DNA from: Eucommia ulmoides
Taxonomy: Eukaryota > Streptophyta > Magnoliopsida > Garryales > Eucommiaceae
Direction of reading: 5' to 3'
Assembly (NCBI GenBank): GCA_016647705.1
Contig: CM028328.1
Span: 2,815,311 to 2,879,310 of the forward strand
DNA length: 64,000 nucleotides
In this document: positions 45,801 through 58,599 of the stretch, one piece after another
How positions within the stretch are numbered: the first letter of the stretch is position 1
Layout: each line of letters starts with the position of its first letter
Position numbers and translations under genes: made by a program
Notes under the pieces: model-generated
Database searches by the model: none
What the model was told of the DNA's origin: nothing
What the model saw: the letters and a program-made list of their open reading frames with translations, nothing else

Positions 45801-48800
45801 GAAATAGGCGAGTCTGGCGGCTTTGTTATGCTATACCTGGCTGCACCTTCTTTTTTGAAAAAGGTTAGAAAAGGAGCCGACATCCCCAAGTCAAGTATCT
45901 GTTAGGGGCCCCCTATGGGTACGGTTTGTTCTCTCGAAAAGATAAGACGGGTGATTTTTTGGATAATCAAACCTAGGGCGCCTTTATCCTGCAGGCATCC
46001 CAAAGTAGGGGGCCTTTTTGTTTGGCATACACACATAACAAGAGCTTATTATTTTTTTGGAGTGTCACCGATAGTTACCCGAGAAAAGAACAGCGACTGC
46101 ATCAAAAGTTCAAGCTGGAATTCTGCAAGTAAATTTCAAAATATCAGCAAAGAGCCGAAGCTTTCAAAATAATTTCCCCAATGAAGAATCTTAATACAAC
46201 ACCATATAAACAAATGAGAGTACTTTTCATTAAAATTTTCAAAATTGAGTATTTCGAGCAGATCAAACTAACCAGCATCCTTAATGCATAGAAATATGTG
46301 GTCCACAGTAATAGAGACAATAGAAGATCCTGCTGCTTCTGAATTATGCTGCTGACAAAGAGAGAATTCAGTTATGATACTAACGCCAGTGGTCAATGAG
46401 GCAACACTGATTAACAAAAGCAACTTGATACCTGCTGAGCATTTATGTCTCCTCTGTTTAGACAAACATAGAATCCCGTTAGGAACCGAAGAAGAGCGCG
46501 CAAACCTACTTGCATTAAAGTGTTCCATTACTTAACTATTTCAAACACTTGACAAGGTATAATACCAATAAATGTCAGTATGCAACAAAAAAACAAACCT
46601 TTCACTTGCCTGGTTCACTTAACGCAGGGCATACAGCTTCTGTAATATGCAATCGAACTTCAAGCCCTAGTGGACTGTTCTGTTCTGTCCTTTGTATTGT
46701 GATCTGATAATAATGATAAAAGTTATATAAACATAAATATTAACAAGCATTCGGCAGACTGAAAACTGAAATAAAGAATTCACTAAGGATTAATTTAAAG
46801 TTCAGAATTCGCGTTACATAAGCCTCTCCAGATATTCCTTCAATAAATCGCTCCCCACCAAAGAATACTCGCTTTGCACCATCATCATCTTTCCTGTTAG
46901 ATCCCTCTTGAGAGCTTGCAAAATTAGCATCGGTGAACATATCAGGATGAGGCAGGAGGTCGATAGATAAATAATCCCATTGAAGTTTCTGAAGGCCAAA
47001 TAAATAAGAATCATCATATACTGATAAAAGTGTTGAAGTTCACATGTTTGCTGATATATAATTGGCAAAATACCAACACAGAAACCAGCTCATAGGGATG
47101 CACATAAAATTGCTTAATAATCAAAATTAGCACATGATAAAGCTCTTCAAACCGAAGGTTAAGACGACACCCCACCTTCCACTGATAATATCCAAAAAAT
47201 AAATAAATCGAAGAAGAAAACTGAAGGAGCAAGGTGCCAGGATTACTTTAAACACGTAAATGGACTTCTTGTTGGTGGAGAAATCCCTAGCTTCCTTAAG
47301 ATTTACAACCTGCAACAGGAGATTGTTTGGATTAGCATTTTTCTTTGTTCTATGAAATACTTATAATACTAAGAATAAGAATAATCACTAAAGGATCGCA
47401 GCTAGGAAAAGCAACTACACCAGCGAATTCAGAAGACAACCTGCCAATTTTCATTTGTAGTATAGAGGAGAAGATTGCGCATAGTGATTGAAGCTATAGG
47501 TGATGCCCTGGTGATAAATGGAAAAAAAAAACAAATTCTCAAAATAATATAGAGGTGGAACTGTCATGGAAAGAAAAACTTGGAACCAATTTAAAGGTTT
47601 ACGATAGCAAAAAGGTTAGGCCAATCCTATTGTAAGTCTTTATTGTCAATTATATATCAATACACACGGCTGTTACGTAAGGAAAACCGGAACAGCCCTA
47701 AAATGAACATATGGATTGTTGAAAGAAAAAGATATATTTTCAAGTCAGTCAATAGTTTATTCACCCTAAATCCTCTTAGATTGGAACATTTCCGTCTGCA
47801 TGTATTTTCAGCAATTATACACTCACAAACTTTTATAATTCAAGCTTATACTGTCTCCTCTTACCGGCACTTCTGCAAATTAATCAGTATATTTTTAAAA
47901 TTTTATCAGATTATATCCATTTATGGCTTCTAATATTGATTTCAGGGCCGGCCCTTAGCTAGGCAACCTAGGTCCCCACAAAATTTGGGGGCCCCTTCAA
48001 ATTGACTTTATCTTTTTACTTTTAAAGATTTTATTAATATAATAGTATATAAAAAAAAAAAATCTCAATCCTAGTTCAATCACTATTTCAACTATTTTTC
48101 CAAATGATATTTTGATTTTATGAAAAAAATTTGAGTATATTAAAATTATTTTAACATTATGGGGCCCCAATTTTCGAAATTCGCCTAGTGCCACTCATTT
48201 CTCAGGATCGGCCCTAATTCATTTTTTCAAAGGTTCTAATTTGGGTGCATTCACACACACACACAGAGACAAGAAGCATGCATCTAGAAATAGTGGCCTC
48301 CAGCCAGTATTGTCTTCTTAACATGAAAATCAAATAAAGATAATAGCCAATCGGACAAACACATTAATAGGTTGAGAGTCTTGAGACAGTGACAAATTAC
48401 CATGTCGATCCACCACGTCGTCGTGCACCCCCATGAGTCTCAAGTAGAAGATTGACAGTGCGCACTTCTAATGTCATCCCATCTGCAATCTAATGATTAT
48501 AAATGGTAAATAAAATAATAAAACTGAGACCTAGAAGTTAGATTGTGGCTACTTGCACTCAGCCCACATAAGAAAATACATGGTGGGTTAACAGCTGGTG
48601 TATAGTATCACCCATTACCCCATAAATAGACCCACGATGTATGGTTGGCTACATGAATCCTTTGCACCAAAGGGGCATCCCCTTAATTAACTTCTAATCA
48701 ATCAAATCATTCCCGACCGTTTCATCCAAGTTTTCTTAGCTCTACCTCCCCATGGAGCATCTTCCAATTGAATTAAATCACATTTTCGCACCTCTGCATC

Positions 48801-49939
48801 CTTAGGTCTACCACTCATCCACCTTAACATCCTTGTATCTACTACATTTACTTTATGAACATACTTCTTGTTTATTGCCCAACATATGAACCATAGAGAA
48901 TCGTCAGTCTTATTGCAATTTTATAGAATTTTTCTTCCAATTTCAATTACATCCTACGATCGCAAATCACCCCAACCGCACTTCTCTATTTTAACCATCA
49001 TGCCTTGACTCTATATGTAATTTCCTCTTTGATATCTCTATTTCTCTTAGGTATAGAACTTGAGTATCTAAAATTGTCAACTCTAAAGACCTCCTGACCT
49101 CCAATTTTTCCCATGTCATCATCTCTTCGAGTATTGTCAAAATTGCAATGCATGTATACCGTCTTAGTTCTACTGACTTTAAGCCCTTAGAGCCTAAAGC
49201 TTCCCTCCAATGTTCTAACTTAATGCTAAGACCTCTTCTAGTTTCATTAACTAGTACTATGTCATCCACAAATAACATAGTCCATGGTACCCATCTTGAA
49301 TATGTTTCGTTGGTTCATCCATCACTAAAACAAAGAGTCAAAGGCTTAAAGACGATTATTGATGCAAACCTATATAAATTGGACAAGCACAAGTATCAAA
49401 ACGCTAGTAACCATACCTTCATACATGTCCTTAATCACCTTAATATAATCATCGGATCCTGTTTTTCTGTAGAACCCACCACAAAACTTTTCTAGGTACC
49501 CGATCATAAGCTTTTTCTAAGTCCACAAAACCATATATAAATCTTTCTTCCTTGCCCTATATATATCGCTTTAGTGGTCGACCAGTTGGGCATGAATCCT
49601 AATTGATTCTCTTATGTGTGTGTGTAAAAATTGGAAAAGCACGAGTATCAACTCCTATGATTGAAACGCTAGTAACCATACCTTCATACATGTCCTTAAT
49701 CACCTTAATATAATCATTGGATACTTGTTTTTCTGTAGAACCCGCCACAAAACTTTTCTAGGTACCGAATCATAAGCTTTTTCTAAGTCCACAAAAACCA
49801 TATGTAAATCTTTTTTCCTTACCCTATATTTCTCCATCAATCACCGAAGTAAATATAAATATATGGCTTTAGTGGTTGACCAGTTGAGCTTGAATCCAAA
49901 TTGATTCTCTTCATTCCTCTTCTATGAATTGAACTATAT

Positions 49940-49974
<35 letters not shown>

Positions 49975-50913
49975 TACACGCCAATTAAGGGCAAACATAC
50001 TTCAACAGCTCACAAAAACATGCAAGGCTACAACAAACTAGACTCAACCAGAATCATGGTTCTGAATAGCAGATTTTTAGATTCAACTCGAACAGTATGA
50101 AAAACTAACCTTATCAGCATATCCATATCCATACCCACTGCCCTTCCCCGAGCTGGTAGATGACTGTGCACTGCAACCAAGGCAATGAAGGAACAGGAAT
50201 ACATCAGATGCAATTCATACAAGTAATTCGAGAAGAACTTCAAGCTGAAATCAAATGGCATTACCTGCTCGATTTTCTACATGCATCCAGATCATCACTC
50301 TCCTCAAGAACTAAATCGAGCCGGTCGATTTGCACAACAACTGGCTCTATTTGTACATTACTGAAAGAAGGAAGCTTCAAATTTACACCAATTAAAGTTA
50401 GTTAGAAGCAAACTGCAAGGAAAATCAGCTACAGATCAACAAACTGAATGTGTCCTAGATTTCCATTTTCAATTACTAGAACTTCAAATCGCCATTGAAA
50501 TTTGAAACTAAAGCAGTAATTAGCTTAAGGTGAAGTGAATCAGTGAAAAACGAAAAGGCAACATCAAGTTCCATCTAAAAGAGAAGTCACCGACCATAAT
50601 ATCTAGCTTTCCGACTTTCGCCGTGGTAACGTGCAGCGCCGGCGGCAACCCAAGGCTCGCATGCAAGGCATCTCCATTGATATCTACCGAATTGCATCGA
50701 ATCACAAAGCAATTCCCAATCAGATTTGAATGAATCGGATTACCGCGATGAACAGTCGCCAATATCAATCCAATCAAGCACAATTTGAAACCAAAATTTA
50801 CCTAAATTAGAGAGTTGGACGCTGCGTCCTTGCAACTTGAACTGATCTCTGCTGAACGTTTTCAGCCAGTACTTGAGCGTGTACTCCAAAGCTCTCGCCA
50901 ATATCGACTCCAT
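39849..50913 (-). CDS. Chorein-N bridge-like lipid-transfer protein (UHRF1BP1/BLTP3-like), 20 exons
   Basis: Bridge-like proteins form hydrophobic grooves that move lipids between membranes at contact sites. Exons (high to low): 50913-50802, 50683-50595, 50374-50265, 50170-50110, 48489-48401, 47507-47441, 47309-47247, 46988-46818, 46703-46610, 46505-46432, 46348-46273, 46122-46079, 45641-45574, 44399-44314, 44215-44058, 43632-42324, 42112-41844, 41728-41543, 41007-40851, 40123-39849. They sum to 3558 nt (1185 residues), and every junction keeps phase. The start MESILARALEYTLKYWLKTF and DINGDALHASLGLPPALHV are the chorein N-domain; VQIEPVVVQIDRLDLVLEE follows. Exon 16 holds the large central part. 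The last exon is coiled-coil-like and ends LRTQT. Intron 9 has a GC donor (CAG|GCAAGT). Exon 11 could start 3 bases earlier (46351). Introns carry a LINE and MITEs. The precise subfamily is from memory of plant homologues. Confidence 0.9.
40323..40797. mobile_element. Foldback MITE in intron 19 of the lipid-transfer gene
   Basis: Left gggttaattgccttctaccc with ctactttggtctcg is the inverse of the right part (cagaatcaaagtatagggg, gtaaaacacgattaa). Related text occurs near 57890-58580. Confidence 0.6.
41059..41452. mobile_element. Foldback MITE-like element in intron 18
   Basis: gggttaatggcattttacat on the left is inverse to gggggtaaagtgctatttcc on the right. A gcactttactcccctat block pairs with cacaagggtaaagtgct. 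Boundaries approximate. Confidence 0.5.
47943..48215. mobile_element. hAT-like MITE in intron 5
   Basis: Starts cagggccggcccttagct; the reverse complement of its right end is ttagggccgatcctgag. Subterminal gggggcccct and ggggcccc are also inverted. The cagggccggcc terminus is common in plant hAT MITEs. Confidence 0.75.
48530..49935 (-). mobile_element. Truncated LINE reverse-transcriptase fragment in intron 4
   Basis: The minus strand reads MLFVDDIVLVNETRRG followed by KLEHWREALGSKGLK, the catalytic (F/Y)xDD block of plant LINE RT. Further on, in broken frames, come fragments like the LINE C-terminal part (WAINKKYVHKVNVVDTRMLR, WMSG). It has stops and frameshifts. It contains an internal direct duplication (49370-49560 and 49630-49930; cataccttcatacatgtcct). 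Same strand as the host gene. Confidence 0.8.
49938..49974. repeat. (GATA)n microsatellite
   Basis: About eight gata units inside intron 4. Confidence 0.9.
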
Positions 50914-51480
50914 TTCCGATCCGGAAACTCCCTAGCTTCCGATATAGCAATCAACCAAACACGAACCGCCGCCGGCGGTTCCGGTGGCAAAAAAAAAACA
51001 CAATTCACCGCTTTCACAGCAGCGGAGGAGACGGAATTGGCCGTGTTCAGCGTAAACTATAAACCACCGGATCGAGGGCGGTTGGAGGCGTTCGATTCGT
51101 TGCGTGGTGGTTCGCGACTGAGTTTTACAGGTGAGAAACTGCGGCAGATTCGTCGGTGGGGGCCACCGGGGACAAACTTTCGGTGAGAAATGCAATCAAC
51201 CGGCGCTGATTGATATTGGCCGGTAAATCAACGAATGATGATTAGGGAACTGATTTCTGGTCATAGAGTGAGATGCAGGGAATAATTGCCGCCGTATTGG
51301 ATCTCGAGTTCGAGGCTGCTGTCAGAAGCCGGCTGGTGGCAGCGGAAGGCGGAGCTGTCAGGGGGAGGGTTTGTCGGTGTCTCTAATAATATTGCAAGAA
51401 TTTTATTAAAGTGAAAAGCACGAGTAGGATTTATTTATTATTATTAAATAATTTAAAGTAAAAATTGCACGCGACGGTCT
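50914..51480 (-). promoter_or_regulatory. 5' UTR and promoter region of the lipid-transfer gene
   Basis: GC-richer DNA upstream of the minus-strand ATG at 50913. The region to about 51390 is probably leader and proximal promoter; no clear TATA box is visible. The plus-strand ORF here is a shadow. Confidence 0.5.
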
Positions 51481-52560
51481 GGCCAGAGCTCACGTGGTGA
51501 TTTTGTGCTGAATTGGCATTTTTGTGTACGTAGTGTTATGTCTTATATGTCTTCGTCAAATATTTGTAACCCGAGTGACTACTTACACAAAAATTTGTTG
51601 GAATGTACCCAAAAAAATCATTCGAACGTGAGAGTAATAGCTTAGGAAAAAATGAGATTTCAAATGTGTTAAGCAAAAACTTTCTCGTATACTTGACACA
51701 CTTATTGTCCCACTATTTATAGGTACATGGTTGGATCAACCCCTAAAAATTAAGGCTTTGAGTTCGTTATCAACGTAATCCGGCGCGTCGCGAATCAAGT
51801 GGCATGTGACATAAATAAACCTTTGGGACTTGACTTTTGGTCCATCAAATGGAGCCCATGGGCCTACCAAAGGGAATAGAAGACAGGGCACAACCCACGA
51901 GAGCATATAGACCTTTTTGGTAAGCAGAGAACATGTTCGGTCCACGCTCGTTGTTGATTAGATCTAGGCAAGAGGGTGTCTTCATATGATTGGTAGGGAG
52001 ATCCCCGCTCGAATAACCATGGTCAGTCAACTAAAAGCCTTGATCAGTGATCGGTGAAAGTCGGGCAATCTTCTGACTATGTGGTTAGTTTGTTGTGGAC
52101 AATCAAATGTGATCGATGACAAGTGCCTTACTGACACACAGGGACTTTTGAGTGGTGCAGGTGACTTCATGAAAAAATGTTCCTCATCAGTTTATGAGGG
52201 GCATATGTCTGCCAGAGGGGTGTAGGGGTCCTTTAAAGACATGGAGAATTTGTCCAGCCCTTGCAGGTAGATGGTCGATCCCTGAATGGGAAGATGTGGC
52301 TCTGCAAGACTCACCATGACCTGGTCGGTCTTCGTTGACTAGCCATCCTGTGGTCGGACATTGGGAATTAGGGATCGTTGATGTGGAGTTCGTCAAAGAT
52401 GGGTCATGCTTGATTCCTCAACTTTGCCACCCTCGCAGGTCGATCCGCGAAAATAGAGGATGATCCTACTTAAATGCTCATCATATTTAGGTCGGTCTAT
52501 GATATAATGATGTTAGGTGACAGTTTCTGGTATGCACACATGGCCGTGAAGAATTATCCT
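51481..52560 (-). mobile_element. Possible LTR remnant, minus strand
   Basis: A ~1-kb block of higher GC and no coding potential. On the minus strand it has a TATA-like cctataaatagtggga (about 51711-51726) followed by leader-like text, as in a plant LTR. No partner LTR, primer site or target duplication found. Confidence 0.35.
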
Positions 52561-54009
52561 CATTAACATCATAATATTTAAATCACCTGTAAGTTTTTTT
52601 TTTTTTTTTTTGTTGAGTTGTTCCTTATGGTTTTTGAACAAACGTAACATTTTCACCAAAAATTAGTTTTCTTAGGTCTAAATTGTAATTAAATTTTTCT
52701 AAGGGAGATGCAAGAGATGGAGAGATAAAATAAAAATTGAATAAGTATTTATTTAATTCAAAAAAATACAATATAATGAAATTTTGATTTGTTATTTGAA
52801 ATAATTAAAAAATACGCTTGTTCCTTAACCCTACAAATAAAAAGCGTAATTGTCTTAATTTTGAGACTTTCAAACATATTATTCAGATCCATGATCGTCT
52901 TCAAAAAATTTACAAATTGATATTAATTTCTATATATTTTGTACCTTTTACGATTTTAGTTGAATTTCACTAGTTAAAATATTTTTTTACTCTAACTTAT
53001 ACTTTTAGTTGATCTTCACCATTGGTTCTTTTATGTGTTAAGTTGAACTTTTGCTTTTAGTTGAAATCAACTATTTATTAAGTTTAACTGAGTTATCTCT
53101 ATTATAGTCATGGGACTAAATAACTTTAACTTTTAAAAATTAAATAAAATGAATATAAAAGGTCAATGGGATAAAAATATTTGAAAATCTTCTTGTTACG
53201 GCTGGTTGCATCTCAATCATTCATCTTTCAGTAGCGTTAAAATGTTTTTTTGTCCTGATTTATTAATAAATTTTTTATTTTTATTTTTTAAACAAAAGAA
53301 TAATTATTTTTAAAGGTAATATTTATTTTTCACTAAAGAAAATACTTTTAATATATACACACATATATTAAGTATTGTTTTCAAAAAATAAAAAATAATT
53401 ATTTTTATTTTTATTTTTAAAATTTTTATATTATAAGAGATCAAAGTGATTTGATAACATTAAATCTAACTGAGGGAATGATCTTTGACCGATCATTATG
53501 GCGTAAACAAATTTATATAGTCAACTCTATTTGAGTGGAATAAAGACTTAGTTGTTATTGTTGTAAGAGATCTAAGTAAAATTTCTCAAACGATATTCTT
53601 TCAATCATATATGACTTTTTTTTTAGATTAAAAAAAAAGCTTACAAGGATAATACCAGTATATAATCCATAAGCTTCTGTTTTATAGTAAAAGTATTTTG
53701 TAAAATTAGTCTTTTTTTAAAAAAGTATTTTAAAACTTTTATTAAATGGTGCCTTATTTTTAAATGCCAAATTTGCTATCAAATAGACTCTAAATATTCA
53801 ATTTAACATATCAATAAATATTTGTTAGCAGATATTTGAAGAACTTAAATATAATTTTTTTTGTTCATGATCCCAAATTTTATAATTCCTATTAATCCAA
53901 CTTACTCGGTAAAATAATTTTTGAGAAATCTAATATTTTGTCAAAAATTCAGTTATTGTACGCTATAAAAGTTATTGTAATTTTTTATATGAAAAAATAT
54001 AATGACTTT
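52561..54009. other. AT-rich intergenic, no gene
   Basis: Contains poly-T (52590-52610) and short aacttttagttga direct motifs near 52980-53080. No coding signal. Confidence 0.4.
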
Positions 54010-54360
54010 TACGTAGTACGGTGTTGGTGTCGAGAATTGGTATGCACCAACAGTATGGTCCAGTCCGGTTTCACATAGGAGTTGACGTTGAGTTGGAATA
54101 GTGAGATGGAGTTTTGAGTCTTAGATAATTGGAGATCCGAAATTGACTAAGTGTTTTTCAAGCGCCTAGCTGAGATCCAAATAATGTCTCTCGGTATTTA
54201 TAGGAGTGGTGAGCGCAACTAATTAATCAAAACCATGCGCTTAATCCATGATGAAGTGTTTGAGGAGATAATCTCATGGACTTGAACTTTGTGGCCCATT
54301 GTGAAGGCCTGTGGGTTTGATCCAAATCACTTGGGGAGAATTACTCTTGTTGGAGAAAAA
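54010..54360 (-). mobile_element. Possible LTR remnant, minus strand
   Basis: GC-richer block with, on the minus strand, cctataaataccgagagac (TATA-like, about 54191-54209) followed by a leader and an end cgacaccaaca. Resembles a short LTR piece. Evidence is limited to this composition and order. Confidence 0.35.
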
Positions 54361-54369
54361 TTGACTAAA

Positions 54370-55124
54370 AGTTTGTTTGATAACGACTTAATTTTTAAGT
54401 GCTGAAATTTTAAGTGCTGAAAATTTAAGAAGGTTGTTTGATAAAATTTTACTGAAAATTTAAGTGCTGAATTTTTTTTATTTGTTTGAAATTTTAAGTG
54501 CTGAAAATTTAAGAAGGTTGTTTGATAAAATTTTACTGAAAATTTAAGTGCTGAATTTTTTTTATTTGTTTGATAAGTACAAAATTTGTATGATGAAAAT
54601 TGTTTAATTTACATAATTACTTTTGAATCAAGATAATGTTAAGAAAAAAAAATTTGAGAACAAAACAATAAAATCAAGGTACCATTTTTAAAAAAAATGA
54701 AATTATATTAAAATTAAAAGTAGAAATTAACCCAAAATATGTAAATATTATGTATTTTTTATATAATTTGATTGCTTAAATTAAATTATAACAATAATTT
54801 AAATATAAAATAAAATTAAAATCATAAAATAATCCAAAATTAATTCAATTCTCATTAATCCTAATTCTAATTAAACCCTCACAGGGAATCAAGGGTAAAA
54901 TAGTCAAAACATAATTTTTTTTAAGTGAAAAATAATGGAGTGCATTAAACAAAATAAAATAAGTGAAAGGACTTTAACTTAAATTTTTATTCACATTTTG
55001 ACTTAATTTTTAAGTTAACTTAATTAATTAAGTGATATTAATTATATTTATCAAATAAACTTAATTAATTAAGTACTTAATATAATTGGTTTTAAGCACT
55101 TAATTTTTTTATCAAACATACCCT
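54370..55124. mobile_element. hAT-like MITE with internal duplication
   Basis: Left end agtttgtttgataacgactt; the reverse complement of the right end is agggtatgtttgataaaaa, then attaagtgctt. A ~79-bp block (ttttaagtgctgaaaattta, agaaggttgtttgataaaat) is present twice near the left end. Confidence 0.7.
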
Positions 55125-56569
55125 AAGTCTTGGAAAATGGTCGTCGTGAGACCAAGAGAGAAGAGGAATGATCTACACGTGTTTGAGGTCCAAATGCTGA
55201 CCATGCGACGCCCAAAAATATCATCACCATATGGTAATTTTAAACTTCTAAAAAAAAATTGTAACAAGTGGACTCGATAGACAAAAAATTGGCCAATATT
55301 CCCTTGAATTTTAGATGTGTCAAAATTCAAAGTGTACTTATCTTCAAGCAATTTAAAGAACTACAACCAACCCCCAACCACACATTGTATATATGCTATT
55401 CTTTCCTTGTAGTTTCATGATACGTACGTATAAGTCCACCTAAAACGCCAACTACGTCAAGCTTATTGAAGCTTAACCTTGAAGACTAATTAAGCTTTTG
55501 AGTCGTTGTTTGTCTCTATGAGTCAAGAAGCTTGATAAAGTGGTTAACCATGCATATCATTATCATGAGCTTATACATTATTCATTCATCTAAAATCAAT
55601 ACTTGGAAAAAAAAATGTTTTTTTTTTTTTTTTGAATATTAGTTTAGAATTCGAACTCTGCCGATAAATCAGATCTAATTTGTTGAATATTTGAAAAAAT
55701 AAGACATAATATAGTTTTTATCAAGGGTTGAGATTGATTTGAGTGAAACGAATGAATGAGATTTGACCATAGCTTTTTCTGGGAGTAAAAGTTCCCTTTC
55801 AAATATTTCACACCGCGGGTATGTATGTTTGGTTGGAAGGAAGGAAAAGAGAAAGAAAAATGAGAACATAATATTTTTAGTCGTGGTGAAAGAAAAATTA
55901 TATTCTCTAGCTTTTTTTATCCATATGTTAGGGAATAGGTTTGAACTCTAGAACTTCCATAAGGGAAATAAGTAAAATATCTACTAGGCTACAAGTTTTG
56001 AGATAAATTATTTTCACTAGTGTTCTTTAGTTATGAAAGAAAAATTAAAGCAAAAATTAATTCACTTTGATATAATTAATTATTTTGTCCTAAAAAATAA
56101 CTTAAAAAATTTATTATCAATGGTATAATTGTAATTCCCATCTTCTCTTGAAAAACTCTTCTTATTTTTCTTCATTTTTCTCCCAAATCAGCGAGGGCAA
56201 AATTTTGTTAGGAAATTGTGTATTTTCGTTCATATTTTATTTTTATTCCTATTTTCCATCCATAACAAACAAGTTTTTTTTTCTTCTAATTTTCCAGTCT
56301 ATTTTCCTTTTTATATATTTATCCATCATTTTTTCCACCCAAACAAAACCACCCTCCTAGTTTCTAGACAATTGAGTTAAATTATATTCTTTATTGTTAA
56401 TCGTCTTTATCTTCTACTATAGTCTTGTTTTATTTCAACGACACTACTTAAAAATCCTACACATTACTCTCTTCCATTATACTAATGGGAGAAAATTCAC
56501 ATTTTATTAAAAAACAATAATTTATAAAATAACTTAATTGTCTTTTATTTATTTTTACTTTAAATTCAA
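55125..56569. other. Intergenic, no gene
   Basis: AT-rich with short GC-richer patches (55130-55210). A poly-T at 55618-55634. No gene or clear repeat. Confidence 0.4.
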
Positions 56570-56605
56570 CTAGTTTTAGGCTCACGCTAAGCGCGGATTT
56601 TAGAG
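56570..56605 (-). mobile_element. Helitron-type 3' terminus
   Basis: On the minus strand: CCGCGCTTAGCGTG (a 5-bp stem with a G-T pair, loop of 3), then ~11 bases, then CTAG|T at 56570-56573. A5669-equivalent flank (A at 56569) fits the A|T target. The partner 5' end was not found with confidence. Confidence 0.5.
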
Positions 56606-57558
56606 CAATTAAATGTGTATTTTATTTAATTGAATAAATTTAATTTTGTATTAGCGATATTTTTTTATATTATTTATGTAAGTTAATTATGAATTATTAA
56701 AATCATCAGAAATATTTAAGATTTTTTTTATTGTATATTTGTTTTCGATTAACATTATGAACATTTTAGTTTTATGAGTTTAAATTAAGGGTCTTGTTTA
56801 GTGTTTGTTGGAATGATAAAATCTTAAATTGAACATAATGTTAATTTTAAAAAACCGTGTGATTGCATATACATTTTTTTATATTTGTACTATAATAAGA
56901 AAATAAATCTATTTTTCAATTTTACTTATTTGATTTGGTCTTTTTTTTTTCTCTCTTTTGTTATCTTTTCTCTTTCTTTTCTATTTTTCACGATCTCTTC
57001 AAATAATCAATCTACATTTATGTACACTAAGCAAAGATGTAATTATATACATTTTTAGACACCCCTAATCAAAAATATAATTATATACACATTTACAAAA
57101 GCCGCAAACAAAAATATAATTATGTAAACTTTATACGAACATAAACAAAAAATATAATTATATAAATGCCTATACGAACACAAATAAAAATATAATTATA
57201 TAAATCTTTATACACCCACAAACAAAAAATTAATTATAAATGTCTTTATACACCCACAAACGATTTTTCAATTTTTTTTTTTTCCAAAATTACATCTAAA
57301 AAATATTAACTTATTTTAAATAAGATATTACGAACATAATTTTTTTTTTTTGGCTCAAGTTTTTCAAGGAACAAAAATAGAAACATGGGAATAGAAACAA
57401 AAAATTAATGGGCTTAATAATTTTATATTTTTTTTATGGAAGACCAATCACAATTTTTGCCACATATATAATGTGGAATTTAGGGTTTGATATGAAGTAT
57501 AAATTCAAATTTGGTTTAAACAAGTTTATGGTCATCCATTTCACATTAATAAAACTAA
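56606..57558. other. AT-rich intergenic, possibly Helitron interior
   Basis: Several aaatataattata and tacacccacaaac-type motifs repeat at 57050-57250. No gene. Confidence 0.4.
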
Positions 57559-57792
57559 GGGTTAATAACACTTTAGCCCCCTGTGATTTGGCCAATTTGT
57601 ATTTTACTCCCTGTGATTTTGAAATCGCCACTTATCTCCCTGTGGTCAGATATTTGTTGCACTTATCCCCCTATATCAGGGGGGGTAAGTGGTTTGAAAA
57701 TCTAACTACAGTGGGGATAAGTGACGATTTTTAAACCACATGGGGGTGAGTGCAAATCGGTCAAATCACAGGGGGTAAAGTTTAATTAACCC
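57559..57792. mobile_element. Foldback MITE, arms ~110 bp
   Basis: Left gggttaataacactttagcc and ccctgtgatttggcc; the right arm is its inverse (cggtcaaatcacaggggg, taaagtttaattaaccc). The centre is ccctatatcaggggggg. Same family as 31979-32214. Confidence 0.85.
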
Positions 57793-57926
57793 TAAAATTA
57801 ATAGAATATTAATGGTGGAAGCAATTAATCTTAGCCATCAATTTCACATTTCAATAGGATTTAAGAGATACTAATACTTAACTCTCATGCATTTCAGGGT
57901 ATTGTCTTCTACTTTTAATATTATAA

Positions 57927-58598
57927 CTAGTTTTAGACTTACATAATATGCGGATTTAAAATATTGTGAAGATGGAGATGGACATATGTTATGAGTATAG
58001 TAATTTGTAAATATTTTGTTTAGCAATTAATATTTTGGTAAATCAGGATGCTTGTGGATGATATAAGATTGTTGGAAATGGATGAGATTTTTTTGCAATG
58101 AGAAAAACATTAATTGACGGTGTTGGCAATATCAATGTGGGGACTGGATGAACTAATGCATGCATCAAATTGGATGAACATTAATACATTGATGCATGTG
58201 TGAATAGATGATCATTAAACATTGAATGCTAAATGGTGAAATGAGTTAATCTTCCACTTTTAGTATACAACATAAGTTAAGATATTTAATGGTAATAAAA
58301 AGGACAAACTAACATCTTCTCTTTCTCTCTTTTCTATTTTTGTTTTTTATTAAAGACAAAAAAATTAAATTGTAATAAAGGCGTATGTAAAATATAGATG
58401 CGATATTTAATTGCATCAAATTTTTAATATAAAATATATTTCGTTAAGTTAAACAAACAAACAAAACATTAGTTTTTCAATTGATTATAAGTAAAAAGGG
58501 GTAAAATATAAGTTTTTAAAGTAGACGAGATAAAATAAAATAAAGTATAAGGGGGTAAAAAATAATTAACCCTATTTTTATCCTCTAATGTATTTAGA
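57927..58598 (-). mobile_element. Possible short Helitron-like element
   Basis: The 3' end on the minus strand is CTAG|T (57927-57930) after a diverged version of the 56570 terminus (tctaaaactagtt). A candidate 5' TC end is at 58598, followed by T58599. Its left and right text (gtcttctac; taagggggtaaaa) resembles the 40323-40797 element. The hairpin is degenerate, so the call is tentative. Confidence 0.4.
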
Positions 58599-58599
58599 T

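Noticed and set aside
45860-46030. GC-rich patch in intron 12 as a possible organelle DNA insertion
   Set aside because: Composition is suggestive but I recognise no organelle gene in it.
48991-49278. Minus-strand ORF with FVDD as a host gene
   Set aside because: It is a LINE reverse-transcriptase fragment inside an intron, with broken frames on both sides.
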